In this document: one piece after another, positions 45,035 to 54,953 of the stretch
Position numbering within the stretch: the stretch's first letter is position 1
Layout: each line of letters begins with the position of its first letter
Assembly: GCA_001314625.1 (NCBI GenBank)
Contig: LJSH01000001.1
Coordinates: forward strand, 496,001 to 560,000
Length of the DNA: 64,000 nucleotides
DNA from: Oceanicaulis sp. HLUCCA04
GTDB taxonomy: Bacteria > Pseudomonadota > Alphaproteobacteria > Caulobacterales > Maricaulaceae
Reading direction: 5' to 3'
The notes under the pieces: generated by a model
What the model was told of the DNA's origin: nothing
The model's input: only the letters and a program-made list of their open reading frames with translations
The model's database searches: none
Made by a program: the position numbers and the translations under genes

Positions 45035-45501
45035 TATGCGCTCCGCACGTTTTTGGTGTTGAGGGATTTGAAGTCGATGACTTCAGGCTGTTGAGCCTCA
45101 TGCTTGTGCTCTGTGCCGGCATAGACGCGCAGCTTGGAGAACTGCGTGCGCGCAAGCGGGCTTTCTTTCGGCAGCATGCGCTTTACAGCGTTTTCCAGCA
45201 CGCGCTCGGGAAACTTGCCCTCGATCAACTTGCGCGGGCTGGTTTCCTTGATACCGCCCGGGTGACCGGTGTGGCGGTAGTAGCGCTTGTCTTCAAACTT
45301 GTTGCCGGTGAACTTCACCTTCTCGGCGTTGATCACGACAACATAGTCGCCGCAATCGGTGTGAGGGGTAAAATCAGGACGGTGCTTGCCGCGCAGACGG
45401 GTCGCGATATAGGCCGCGAGGCGGCCAACAACGGCCCCTTCGGCATCGATCACAACCCATTTGTGTTCAACATCTGCGGGCTTGGCGGAGAAGGTCTTCA
45501 T
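45034..45501 (-). CDS. rplM: 50S ribosomal protein L13
   Basis: [61 protein letters not shown]; start moved to 45501. Confidence 0.97.
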   Translation of the reverse strand: MKTFSAKPADVEHKWVVIDAEGAVVGRLAAYIATRLRGKHRPDFTPHTDCGDYVVVINAEKVKFTGNKFEDKRYYRHTGHPGGIKETSPRKLIEGKFPERVLENAVKRMLPKESPLARTQFSKLRVYAGTEHKHEAQQPEVIDFKSLNTKNVRSA

Positions 45502-45630
45502 CGCGTCGGCCTTGAAACTGGAAATCGAAACCGGAACCGCCCGGCTTCCTATGGGATGCGGGCTGTTACGCTCACCTGCAATTAGTGTCAACACTGTCTG
45601 TGAAAAACGCTGTAATTCAGCGCACTAGCA

Positions 45631-45652
45631 ATACGGTATTTAGTTACCGTAT
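45631..45652. promoter_or_regulatory. Perfect inverted repeat, candidate operator
   Basis: ATACGGTA-TTTAGT-TACCGTAT, 8-bp arms, 6-nt spacer. Confidence 0.55.
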
Positions 45653-45800
45653 AAATGCCCCCCGATTGCGCCTCTGCCGGAATGCCGGGTGGAATCCACC
45701 GGTGCGCGCGAGCGCAAGAAGTGCGACAACAAGGCCTGAACTCCATGGTAGCCCTGTTGCTGCCCCACACTGACAACGAAGATAGCGAGACATCAGGCCC

Positions 45801-46856
45801 ATGCTTTTTACCCGACGCACCGACAGCTTATCTGACCGTTCACGCTCCCTGCGCGCCTTGCTGGCCGGGCTTTGCCTCAGCGCTGCCCTGGCGGCCTGTG
45901 AACAGCCCGCGCCGACCGAGGACAGCAATGAACCGGCTGAAACGCGCACGGCAGTGCGTGCGGTGCCCGCGACGGGCATGACGCAGGATGCCGGTGCAGT
46001 GGATCATCTTGCCCTGCTGCCAAACGGCGAAGCGCGCGATGATGGCCTCATCATTGCAGCGATCAGCGGCGGCGGGTTTGATGCGTTCAACGATTTTGGC
46101 GAACGGGTATTCGAGACCGCCGGACCCTCCCTGACCAGCCTGGTTGCAATCCCCGCATTCGACATGCGCGGCACGCGGCTCGCGCTTCTGTTCGGCAGCG
46201 ATTCTGACCGGATGTTGCGGGGCTTCATCGTCCTGCCGGGCGTCGAGGCTATCGAACCTCTGCCGCTGGACGTCTCTGCGGTCAGCGACCCGGTGGAAGG
46301 CGCCTGCCTCTACCGTCAGGGCACCGGCTTCATCGAGCTGGCCCTGCTGCACGCCAATCGCCGGGCCACCGTCTGGCGGATGATGGATACCGGCGGCGAA
46401 CGTCTGACCCTTACCCGCTCGCTCGAAATCGCCCTTCCCTTCACGGCAGAGCGCTGCGCGGGTGTCGATGGCGACTTGGTAGTTGGCAGTTCCACCGGCG
46501 GCCTTGCCCGCGTGGACAGCAATGGCGGCGTGCTCGCCGACGCCGAAGGCATCGCGATCCGCGACTTTGCCTTCACCGAGCTTTATGGCCGGCCCGTCGT
46601 GCTGGTCCCGTTCGCTGACGAAGGCATTATCGCGGTATTCGACGGCAGGACGCTGGAAGAAATTTCAGCCATTGAGGTGCGCGCGGAAATGTCGATCGCC
46701 GGTCTTGCCCGGCCCGGCGCCATCACGGTCACAGAATTGCCGTTCAGCGGCATGGGCTTTTCGACGGGTCTGGCCGCTATCCATGACGGCGAAGACAACC
46801 GCATCAAGCTGGTCACGCGCGATGTGCTGGGCCGGGCGGTTACCGCGCCGGAGTAA
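45801..46856 (+). CDS. Lipoprotein with phytase-like beta-propeller
   Basis: LSAALAACEQ lipobox; DDGLIIAAISGGGFDAFNDFGERV, VSDPVEGACLYRQGTGFIELALLHANRRATVWRMMDT resemble 3-phytase propeller motifs. Confidence 0.65.
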   Translation: MLFTRRTDSLSDRSRSLRALLAGLCLSAALAACEQPAPTEDSNEPAETRTAVRAVPATGMTQDAGAVDHLALLPNGEARDDGLIIAAISGGGFDAFNDFGERVFETAGPSLTSLVAIPAFDMRGTRLALLFGSDSDRMLRGFIVLPGVEAIEPLPLDVSAVSDPVEGACLYRQGTGFIELALLHANRRATVWRMMDTGGERLTLTRSLEIALPFTAERCAGVDGDLVVGSSTGGLARVDSNGGVLADAEGIAIRDFAFTELYGRPVVLVPFADEGIIAVFDGRTLEEISAIEVRAEMSIAGLARPGAITVTELPFSGMGFSTGLAAIHDGEDNRIKLVTRDVLGRAVTAPE

Positions 46857-47907
46857 ACTCCGTCCTTGCCGCCAGCCACGCCGTAAAGCCAGCCATCAAA
46901 AACAGCGCAATCGCGCCGCCCTGGTGGGCCAGCGACAGGTGTAGCGGCGAGGCCGATACCAGCGTCCAGATGCCCAGCCCGACTTGCCCGGCGATCAGAA
47001 CCGGCAGGACCGTTCCGGCGCGTATGAGGTCGCCCTGTCCGCTTCGCCAGAGCCGGAATGCCAGTACCGCGCCCAGCACGCCCAGAGCATAGCCGGTCCA
47101 GCGGTGCTGGAACTGCACCGCGGGCAGGCTTTCAAACACGGCCCGCCAGACCGGCAGATCAGAGAGATAGCCTTGCGGGAAGAGCTGGCCTTCAAATCCT
47201 GGCCAGGTCGTGAAGATACGTCCGGCCCCGGTGCCGGCCACCAGCGCGCCGAGCGCAATCTGGAACAGAACAGCACCCCAGAACACCCCCGCCAGCGTGA
47301 ACAGTCTGCCACGCTTGAGGATTTCGGTTTTGCCATAGCGCAGCTCCAGCGCGGTCCACAGCGTCAGCCCCAGAATGGTGAATGCCATGATCAGGTGCGT
47401 CGCCAGCCTGTACTGGCTGACCGATACGCGCTCTGTCAGGCCGGACGCCACCATCCACCAGCCGATAGCACCCTGCAGCCCGCCCAGCGCAAACAGCACC
47501 CACAAACGTGTCTGCAAACGCTGGGGCACACGGCGCGTGAACAGGAAAAACGCAAATGGCACCGCGAACGCAAAGCCCAGGAAACGCCCAAGCTGGCGAT
47601 GGCCCCACTCCCACCAGTAGATGAACTGGAACTCGGCCATGCTCATCCCGCGATTTTGCAGCTGGTATTGGGGGATCTGGCGGTACTTCTCCAGCTCCGC
47701 CTCCCAGCCCTGCGCCGTCATCGGAGGGATCGCGCCCGTGACAGGGCGCCACTCGGTAATGGACAGGCCAGACCCTGTCAGACGCGTCGCCCCGCCCACG
47801 ACGATCATCGCAATTACCAGAAGGGCGATGGTCACCAGCCACCAGAACATGGCCCGGCTGGTGCCTTCTTGGGTGAACGGGCGCGCGAGCGCGGTCTTGG
47901 CAGACAT
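46840..47907 (-). CDS. ctaA: Heme A synthase (COX15/CtaA family)
   Basis: VGGATRLTGSGLSITEWRPVTGAIPPM, EYxHR-type EWGHRQLGR; start inferred at MSAKTALARPF. Confidence 0.95.
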   Translation of the reverse strand: MSAKTALARPFTQEGTSRAMFWWLVTIALLVIAMIVVGGATRLTGSGLSITEWRPVTGAIPPMTAQGWEAELEKYRQIPQYQLQNRGMSMAEFQFIYWWEWGHRQLGRFLGFAFAVPFAFFLFTRRVPQRLQTRLWVLFALGGLQGAIGWWMVASGLTERVSVSQYRLATHLIMAFTILGLTLWTALELRYGKTEILKRGRLFTLAGVFWGAVLFQIALGALVAGTGAGRIFTTWPGFEGQLFPQGYLSDLPVWRAVFESLPAVQFQHRWTGYALGVLGAVLAFRLWRSGQGDLIRAGTVLPVLIAGQVGLGIWTLVSASPLHLSLAHQGGAIALFLMAGFTAWLAARTEFTPAR

Positions 47908-48082
47908 GGCAGTCCTCTGGACGGGTGTCGGTGGCCAGCTAGATATCCTTTTGTCAGCGCGCCGCAAGCAATGCGCGCGCATTCGCCGCGCACCGGCGGA
48001 CCTGCAAGCCGAAATTCGGGGCTGGCGTATGGCGCGGCCTCAGCCTAACCTTGACGTAAACGTAAACGGGAGGAGACCCATC

Positions 48083-49261
48083 ATGTCCCTGGAAACATTC
48101 CGCAAGGAGACCCGCGACTGGCTTGAAGCCAACTGTCCGCCGGGCATGCGCGTGCCCGCCAAGGGCGAAGCCGATATCTGCTGGGGCGGACGCAATTGGA
48201 CCTTTGCCAGTGATGACCAGCGCATCTGGCTGGAGCGCATGGCGGAGCGCGGCTGGACCGTGCCTACATGGCCGAAAGAATATGGCGGCGGCGGACTGTC
48301 CAAGGAAGAGGCCTTCATCCTCAAGGAAGAAATGAAGGCGATGAAAGCGCGCTCTCCGCTGGACTCCTTCGGCATCTGGATGCTTGGCCCGGCCCTTCTG
48401 AAATACGGCACCGAAGAGCAAAAGCGTGAGCACCTGCCAAAAATCGCGCGCGGCGAGATCCGCTGGTGTCAGGGCTATTCAGAGCCGGGTGCCGGTTCAG
48501 ACCTCGCCAGCCTTCGCACCAAGGGCGTGCTGGACGGCGATGAGTATATCGTCAACGGCCAGAAAGTGTGGACCTCCTACGCCGACAAGTCCGACTGGAT
48601 TTTTGCGCTGGTGCGCACCGAAGCCGACGCGCCGAAACATCTGGGCATCTCCTTTATCCTGATCGACATGGATACGCCCGGCGTCTCCACCAAGCCGATC
48701 AAGCTGATCTCGGGTAAATCGCCCTTCTGCGAGACCTTCTTCGACGATGCGCGCGCCAAGGTGTCCAACGTGGTAGGCCGGCCCGGACAGGGCTGGGAGA
48801 TTGCAAAATATCTTCTGAGCCACGAACGCGCCGGCATCGTATCCGACGCCGTCTCAGGCGGGCTGAACCCGGTAGGGGCAGCGCATCTGGCAGGCGAAGT
48901 CGACGAGAAGGGCCAGATCGCCGATCCGATCCTGCGCGGCGATGTCGCCCGCCTGACCATCGACGCGCTGGCGTTTGAAGCCACGCTGCGCCGGGTCAAG
49001 GACGAGGCCGACAAGGGCGAAGGAGTAGGCGCGAAAGCCTCTATCCTGAAATATGTCGGCACCGAGCTGAACAAGCGCCGCCACGAGCTGAACATGTCCG
49101 CGCTCGGCTCGGACGGCCTGTTGTGGGAAGGCGAGAAGGAAGAAGACGGCGAGGCCGCCCGGTCCTGGCTGCGCAGCCGCGCCAACTCCATCGAAGGCGG
49201 CACCAGCGAGATCCAGCTCAATATCGTCGCCAAGCGCGTGCTTGAGCTTCCCGGCACCTGA
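48083..49261 (+). CDS. Acyl-CoA dehydrogenase
   Basis: GYSEPGAGSDLASLRTKGV, EGGTSEIQLNIVAKRVLELP; ATG after GGAGGAGACC. Confidence 0.93.
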   Translation: MSLETFRKETRDWLEANCPPGMRVPAKGEADICWGGRNWTFASDDQRIWLERMAERGWTVPTWPKEYGGGGLSKEEAFILKEEMKAMKARSPLDSFGIWMLGPALLKYGTEEQKREHLPKIARGEIRWCQGYSEPGAGSDLASLRTKGVLDGDEYIVNGQKVWTSYADKSDWIFALVRTEADAPKHLGISFILIDMDTPGVSTKPIKLISGKSPFCETFFDDARAKVSNVVGRPGQGWEIAKYLLSHERAGIVSDAVSGGLNPVGAAHLAGEVDEKGQIADPILRGDVARLTIDALAFEATLRRVKDEADKGEGVGAKASILKYVGTELNKRRHELNMSALGSDGLLWEGEKEEDGEAARSWLRSRANSIEGGTSEIQLNIVAKRVLELPGT

Positions 49262-49284
49262 TTTTCAATAAGGCATTAAAACTC

Positions 49285-50409
49285 ATGAGCTTTGTACTGA
49301 ACGACGAAGAACAGATGCTGCGTGACAGCGCGCGCAGCTTCCTGTCCGAAACCGCGCCTGTCACGGCATTCCGCAAACTGCGCGACGAAAACAATGCCGA
49401 CGGCTTCTCGCGCGAACTTTGGGCCGCGATGGCCGAAATGGGCTGGACCGGCGTGCTGGTGGAAGAGGATCATGGCGGCGTCGATCTGGGCGTCTCCGCT
49501 GCCGGCCTGCTGCTGCAGGAGATGGGCCGCACCCTGACCCCCTCGCCTTTCCTGTCCACAGCCGTGCTGGCCGCGACCGCCTTGCGCGTGGCGGGCAGCG
49601 AAGCTCAAAAATCGGCCTGGCTGCCGAAAATCGTCGCGGGAGAAACCGTGATCGGTTTTGCTGTGGACGAACGCGCCCGGCACAACCCCGAACACATCGC
49701 GACGACAGCGAAGAAACAGGGCAATGGTCTCGTTCTCAACGGCACCAAGCGTTTTGTCGCCAATGGTGCTGCCGCTGACGCCATCATCGTAGTAGCGCGC
49801 AATGATGATGGTGCGCCCTGCCTGGTGCTGGTCGATTGCCATCACAAAGGCGTCAGCCGCACCGCCCGCCGCACCGTCGACAGCCATCTGCCCGCAGACT
49901 TCACATTCGACAATGTCCAGCTGGACGGCGACGCCCTGCTGGATGCCGCCGAAGACACAGCTGGCGCGATAAGGCACGTTCTCGATGTGGGCCGGGCCTG
50001 CGTGGCCGCCGAGAGCCTGGGCGTGGCCGAACAGGCCTTCGATGTCACCATTGATTACATCAAGGAACGCGAACAGTTCGGCGTGCCCATCGCGAGCTTT
50101 CAAGGGTTGCAACACCGCGCCGCGCACTTGCTCTCGGAGATCGAGATGGCGCGCTCCATCGTGCTCAAGGCCCTGCGCACGCTCGATGAAACCCCCTCTC
50201 AGGCCCCGATCTGGGCCGCTGCCGCCAAAGCCAAGGCAACCGCCGTTTCCCGCTTTGCCACATCAGAAGGCATCCAGATGTTTGGCGGAGTCGGCATGAC
50301 GGACGAGTACGATATCGGCCTGTATTACAAGCGCGCGCAGGCCGCTGGCGAGTTCCTCGGCGATGATGCCTGGGGCGCAGGCCAGGTGGCCAAGCTCTCG
50401 GGGTATTAG
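49285..50409 (+). CDS. Acyl-CoA dehydrogenase
   Basis: 374 aa; VAAESLGVAEQAFDVTIDYIKEREQFGVPIASFQGLQHRAA, QMFGGVGMTDEYDIGLYYKR. Confidence 0.93.
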   Translation: MSFVLNDEEQMLRDSARSFLSETAPVTAFRKLRDENNADGFSRELWAAMAEMGWTGVLVEEDHGGVDLGVSAAGLLLQEMGRTLTPSPFLSTAVLAATALRVAGSEAQKSAWLPKIVAGETVIGFAVDERARHNPEHIATTAKKQGNGLVLNGTKRFVANGAAADAIIVVARNDDGAPCLVLVDCHHKGVSRTARRTVDSHLPADFTFDNVQLDGDALLDAAEDTAGAIRHVLDVGRACVAAESLGVAEQAFDVTIDYIKEREQFGVPIASFQGLQHRAAHLLSEIEMARSIVLKALRTLDETPSQAPIWAAAAKAKATAVSRFATSEGIQMFGGVGMTDEYDIGLYYKRAQAAGEFLGDDAWGAGQVAKLSGY

Positions 50410-50427
50410 CGCTGCCAGCCCTCCCTC

Positions 50428-50513
50428 GTCGCTCCCGCGCAGGCGGGAGCCCAGAGATAATTGGCCCATGCCGATGACATGCCTTTCTGGATTCCCGCCT
50501 GCGCGGGAATGAC
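50428..50513. repeat. Inverted pair of short palindromic intergenic repeats
   Basis: GTCGCTCCCGCGCAGGCGGGAGCCCAGA (50428-50455) and TCTGGATTCCCGCCTGCGCGGGAATGAC (50486-50513), inverted copies of one unit. Confidence 0.8.
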
Positions 50514-50678
50514 GATGGATGGGATTGGCTGCGGACCTATGAGCCCTCTCGGGCCGCGTTGCGGCCCACAAGCGCGACCGCGCGCCCGAGCTCATGCGAA
50601 GAGCGACGGGGCGGATGCCCCGGAGCATCAAGGAAAATCGCCCCCGTTCCGCCACAATCTCCCCGGACGCTGTTAACC

Positions 50679-51200
50679 ATGAGCGGGCAGGACGATCTTC
50701 AGATTAGGGATGAGCCTCACGGCACGGGCGGCGCGCTGGCCCGCGCCTTCCTGATCCTTGGCGTCGTTCTCTTCCCGCCTGGCATCATGCTGCCCCTGTT
50801 CGAGGCGCAGAGCCTTCTCGTCTTCAAGGTCAGCTATTCCATCCTCGACACGATTGCCGCCCTGATCGGCGCGCGCGAGCCTGTGCTGGCGCTCCTGATC
50901 GCGACCTTCTCGCTCGGCACGCCGCTCTTGAAGGTCTCCATGCTTATAACCATCCACCGGATGGCACCCTCGCGCGTCAGTCCGGTGGCCATGCGCTGGA
51001 TCGAGCTCTTGGGCAAATGGTCCTTCACCGATGTGGTGGTCGTCGCGCTGGCCATCGTGATCTGGTCGAACGAGGCGCTGTCCACCGCTGCCAGCCAGCC
51101 CGGCCTGTGGTTCTTCGCCGCCAGCGCGCTCAGCCTAATGCTCGCCTCCGGCGTAATGGCGCGTGATTTGAGGGAGCGGGGTGCGGGGCAAGCTAGCTGA
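50679..51200 (+). CDS. Paraquat-inducible protein A (PqiA) family membrane protein
   Basis: GVVLFPPGIMLPLFEAQSLLVFKVSYSILDTIAALI, LLGKWSFTDVVVVALAIV; ATG at 50679. Confidence 0.8.
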   Translation: MSGQDDLQIRDEPHGTGGALARAFLILGVVLFPPGIMLPLFEAQSLLVFKVSYSILDTIAALIGAREPVLALLIATFSLGTPLLKVSMLITIHRMAPSRVSPVAMRWIELLGKWSFTDVVVVALAIVIWSNEALSTAASQPGLWFFAASALSLMLASGVMARDLRERGAGQAS

Positions 51201-51247
51201 CGCTGGCCCAGCCTTGACAGCAAAACGCAAGCCTTCAATGTCCCGAA

Positions 51248-52111
51248 ATGACCTTCTTTATCCAGACCGACCAGTCCGGCATTCCGTACAGCCATTATGG
51301 CCAGTACGACGACAAAACTATCGGCACACAAGTTAGCTCGCTGTATGTTGCAGAGAATGGCTTGAGGGCGTGGAACAGATATCTGCGTGCACCGGACGAG
51401 AAAGAGGTACTGATCAGCGGGCGATGGCACCGGGTCCTGAAAAACCCTGAGAATGACCCTTCCAACACAACAGCGGCAGAGCGCGTTGTCCTCGCGTGCG
51501 CCAACTGGTTGGAACACAATGTCTCATCACGACAAGGGTTTCTGGCGTGGGAATATCCCTACCCGATGTCGTTTCGGACACCGCCCCACTGGATATCCGG
51601 GCACTCCCAGGTAGTTGGCTTACAGCTCCTTGAGCGAGCAGGCAGAACGGATCTCTTCGAGCCCCTTCTCCAAGCGCTGGAGGTGCCAGTGGACAATGGG
51701 GGTATTGCTGAACATCTCGATCCCAGCGCGATATGGTTTGAAAAGTTCGCGCACCCCGAAAATGAGCGGCCAAAGATTCTCAATGGCCACCTGTTTGCGG
51801 TGATTGGCCTGTTTGACCTGGCAGACCGAACGGGACGCAACCACATAAGAACATTGGCAGAAAAAGGCCTCGAAGCGGCGCGGCTTTTAATGCCAAAATT
51901 CGATCTTGGCGGCTGGACAGGTTACAGTATCCACGGAAAGCCCGCGTCCCAGCATTATCATGATGTCGTGGTGGAGCAGCTCTCCCTCTTGTCGCCACAC
52001 GCTGACTGGGTGCAGACGTGGCATGACAAATTCAAGGGTTACCGTTTCTCCAAGAAGCTTCGCAAAGCTTGGAAGAGCCAGCGGGCCAAGGCCGGCAGCG
52101 CGCCAGGCTGA
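51248..52111 (+). CDS. D-glucuronyl C5-epimerase C-terminal domain-like protein
   Basis: WISGHSQVVGLQLLERAGRTDLFEPLLQAL...GGIAEHLDPSAIWFEKFAHPENERPKILNGHLFAVIGLFDLADRTG...GLEAARLLMPKFDLGGWTGYSI...YHDVVVEQLSLLS pattern of PF06662-type domain. Confidence 0.8.
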   Translation: MTFFIQTDQSGIPYSHYGQYDDKTIGTQVSSLYVAENGLRAWNRYLRAPDEKEVLISGRWHRVLKNPENDPSNTTAAERVVLACANWLEHNVSSRQGFLAWEYPYPMSFRTPPHWISGHSQVVGLQLLERAGRTDLFEPLLQALEVPVDNGGIAEHLDPSAIWFEKFAHPENERPKILNGHLFAVIGLFDLADRTGRNHIRTLAEKGLEAARLLMPKFDLGGWTGYSIHGKPASQHYHDVVVEQLSLLSPHADWVQTWHDKFKGYRFSKKLRKAWKSQRAKAGSAPG

Positions 52112-52125
52112 AACATTTTGAACAA

Positions 52126-52202
52126 TGGCGACCCCGGCAGGATTCGAACCTGCGACCATTCGCTTAGAAGGCGAGCGCTCTATCCAGCTGAGCTACGGGG
52201 TC
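52126..52202 (-). tRNA. tRNA-Arg (TCT)
   Basis: GACCCCGTAGCTCAGCTGGATAGAGCGCTCGCCTTCTAAGCGAATGGTCGCAGGTTCGAATCCTGCCGGGGTCGCCA. Confidence 0.95.
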
Positions 52203-52237
52203 AATCATGTCTGCCGGAGACTGCAGCAAGACCGCGG

Positions 52238-52543
52238 TCAGTGCGACCAGGGCTCCTTGCGGTCGGCGGCAAAGTTGGACGCGTAGGATTTGATGCGCCG
52301 CGTGGTCTCGCGTGCCTCGCGGACCTGGAAGGCAATTCCGTAGCGCTTGGCGTAGGCCACCGCCTCATCGCGCGTGTCGAAGGACAGATGCACCTGACGG
52401 CGTGTATCACCCGATCCCGCCCAGCCCATCAGCGGATCTGGCCGCTTGGCCTGTGCCGGTTCGAACTCCAGCACCCAGGCCTTTGTCCGGGCACGGCCGG
52501 ACTGCATGGCATTTCGCGAAGGCTGATAGATACGTGCAAACAT
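52238..52543 (-). CDS. NDUFS4-like complex I accessory subunit (ETC complex I subunit conserved region)
   Basis: [74 protein letters not shown]; start moved to 52543. Confidence 0.9.
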   Translation of the reverse strand: MFARIYQPSRNAMQSGRARTKAWVLEFEPAQAKRPDPLMGWAGSGDTRRQVHLSFDTRDEAVAYAKRYGIAFQVREARETTRRIKSYASNFAADRKEPWSH

Positions 52544-52595
52544 CCCTGCCTCTTTCCTCGCTCGGCCGGCTTGGGACCCGGCCGTCATCCAATGC

Positions 52596-52672
52596 TGGTC
52601 GGGGCGGCAAGATTCGAACTTGCGACCCTCTGCTCCCAAAGCAGATGCGCTACCAGGCTGCGCTACGCCCCG
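52596..52672 (-). tRNA. tRNA-Pro (TGG)
   Basis: CGGGGCGTAGCGCAGCCTGGTAGCGCATCTGCTTTGGGAGCAGAGGGTCGCAAGTTCGAATCTTGCCGCCCCGACCA. Confidence 0.95.
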
Positions 52673-52729
52673 AATTTCGTGTGCATCGTTTAGGCAAAGC
52701 CGTGCGGCTAGGCAAGGCCGGGACGCGCC

Positions 52730-53341
52730 CTACTCCGTAGCGGCCTCGCCGGTCTCGTCCGCCGCGTCCCCGGCGGCGTCATCGTCCGATTGCGCGTCCG
52801 TTTCCTCAGCGTCCGCGTCAGCCTCAGGCGCCTGCGTGTCCTCGGTCACCTCGGTGCCAAACAGGGAGTGGCGCACCAGATCGCCGGGCGCAATGCCCGT
52901 CTCGGCGGCGCGCCCGCCGACAATCTCGAGCACGGCCAGAACCGGGAAGTCAGACGGCATGGAGCGGCGCGAATAGGGCTGCGCATTGGCGACGATCTTG
53001 GCGATCGTGCCATCCTCGCGAATGAAGAGAATGTCCAGCGGGATCATCGTATTGGCCATCCAGATGGAAACCGGACGCACAATTTCGAAGTCGAACAGCA
53101 TCGCCGCGTCCGGCTCCATCGATTCGCGATACATCATCCCGCGGGTGCGCGACGCTTCGGTGTCGGCAATCTCGGCGATGAACTCCACCGGGCCTTGCGT
53201 GGTCTCGATAATGACCGGGTCTGGCCCGCCATATTCGACCACCGCATCAGGCGCGGACGGATCGGTCTGGGCGAACGCCGTGGCGAAAAGGGCAAGCGCC
53301 AGGAAAGGCGCGGCGGACAGGATGAAGCGTGCTGTTTTCAT
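52730..53341 (-). CDS. DUF192 family exported protein
   Basis: [51 protein letters not shown]; acidic C-terminal tail. Confidence 0.88.
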   Translation of the reverse strand: MKTARFILSAAPFLALALFATAFAQTDPSAPDAVVEYGGPDPVIIETTQGPVEFIAEIADTEASRTRGMMYRESMEPDAAMLFDFEIVRPVSIWMANTMIPLDILFIREDGTIAKIVANAQPYSRRSMPSDFPVLAVLEIVGGRAAETGIAPGDLVRHSLFGTEVTEDTQAPEADADAEETDAQSDDDAAGDAADETGEAATE

Positions 53342-53512
53342 GTCTGCCAAGCTAGCCAAGGCGCGCCCGGCGCGCAATCGCTCATGCAGGCGAGCGCACC
53401 GGCTTTATTGTGCAGTGCAAAAGACGGCTTGCCTCGCGCGCTCAAGCCGTTATCACACCGCCCGAAACCCGAGCCACCGCAGCGTCGATTTACGGACAGA
53501 AGGCCTTCTCCC

Positions 53513-54040
53513 ATGCGCATCGACAAGATTTCTGCCGGCGAGAATCCGCCGTCCGATATCAACGTGATCATTGAGGTTCCCGTAGGCGGCGAGCCGGTCA
53601 AATACGAGATGGACAAGGCCTCCGGCACTGTCTTTGTGGACCGCTTCCTGCACACGCCGATGCGCTATCCGTGCAATTACGGCTTTATGCCGCACACCCT
53701 GTCCGAGGACGGCGACCCCATTGACGTGATGGTGCTGGGCCAGACCACGCTGGTGCCCGGCTGTGTGGTCCGCGCGCGCCCTATTGGCGTGCTGATGATG
53801 GAAGATGAAAGCGGGATGGACGAGAAAATCCTCGCCTGCCCGCATCCCAAGCTGACACCGCTCTACGACGATATCATCGAGTACACCGACGTCACCAAGG
53901 CGCAGATCATGCGCATCACCCACTTCTTCGAGCACTACAAGGATCTGGAGCCCAACAAATGGGTGAAGATCACCGGCTGGGCCGACAAGGCCCGCGCAGA
54001 AGAGCTGATCCTGGCGTCGCTGGAACGGGTAAAGGGCTGA
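53513..54040 (+). CDS. ppa: Inorganic pyrophosphatase
   Basis: [76 protein letters not shown]. Confidence 0.97.
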   Translation: MRIDKISAGENPPSDINVIIEVPVGGEPVKYEMDKASGTVFVDRFLHTPMRYPCNYGFMPHTLSEDGDPIDVMVLGQTTLVPGCVVRARPIGVLMMEDESGMDEKILACPHPKLTPLYDDIIEYTDVTKAQIMRITHFFEHYKDLEPNKWVKITGWADKARAEELILASLERVKG

Positions 54041-54105
54041 CAAACCCCTTTCGCGCCGCCGTGCGCGTGTGCTGGTATCGGTATCCGCAAGAAGGCTGGA
54101 TACCG

Positions 54106-54945
54106 ATGAAGAAGACCGAGTTTGTCAGCGAAACCCTGCCGGGCGACCCGGTGGAGGCATACAACAACCCCGACTTCATGGGGTCACCGGATGCACGCCC
54201 GCTGCGCATTCTGGCCGAATATCTCTATCCGAAAAAGCAGTTCGAAGCTCACAAGGTCGATGACACGATCTTGTTCTTCGGCTCGGCGCGCATCCCCGCC
54301 AAGGACGATGCCGACGCCGCGCTGGAGGCGGCCCGCAAGGCGGGCACTGACACCGCGCCAGCCGAACGTGGCGTCTTCATGTCGCAATATTACGAAGCGG
54401 CACGCGAGCTGGCCCGGCGCCTGACGGAGTGGTCGCTCAACCTCGAAGACTGCCATGGGCGCCGTTTCGTGATCTGCACAGGCGCAGGTCCGGGCATCAT
54501 GGAAGCGGCAAATCGTGGCGCGCGCGATGCGGGCGGGGAAACCATCGGGCTGGGCATTACCCTGCCCAAGGAAGAGCAGAATAACCCTTACGTCACGGCG
54601 GAGCTCAATTTCGAGTTCCACTATTTCTTCACCCGCAAATTCTGGTTCCTCTACCCGGCCAAGGCGCTGGTGCTGATGCCAGGCGGGTTCGGTACGCTGG
54701 ACGAGCTGTTTGAGACGCTGACACTGTTACAGACCCGCAAGATGAAAAAGCGCCTGCCCGTGGTGCTGTTCGGGTCAGAATACTGGGACAAGGTGCTCAA
54801 TCTGGAGGCGCTGGCCGATTTCGGGGCCATCAATCACGCCGATCTGGACCTGATCTACCGCACCGACAGTGTCGAGGACGCCTACACGTATATTGTCGAC
54901 GAGCTGTGCAAGTACGCCCTGCCCAATCCCGGCAAGGGCATGTGA
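54106..54945 (+). CDS. LOG family / TIGR00730-like protein
   Basis: ICTGAGPGIMEAANRGARDAGGETIGLGITLPKEE, LMPGGFGTLDELFETLTLLQT (PGGxGTxxE). Confidence 0.9.
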   Translation: MKKTEFVSETLPGDPVEAYNNPDFMGSPDARPLRILAEYLYPKKQFEAHKVDDTILFFGSARIPAKDDADAALEAARKAGTDTAPAERGVFMSQYYEAARELARRLTEWSLNLEDCHGRRFVICTGAGPGIMEAANRGARDAGGETIGLGITLPKEEQNNPYVTAELNFEFHYFFTRKFWFLYPAKALVLMPGGFGTLDELFETLTLLQTRKMKKRLPVVLFGSEYWDKVLNLEALADFGAINHADLDLIYRTDSVEDAYTYIVDELCKYALPNPGKGM

Positions 54946-54953
54946 TCTGCGGA

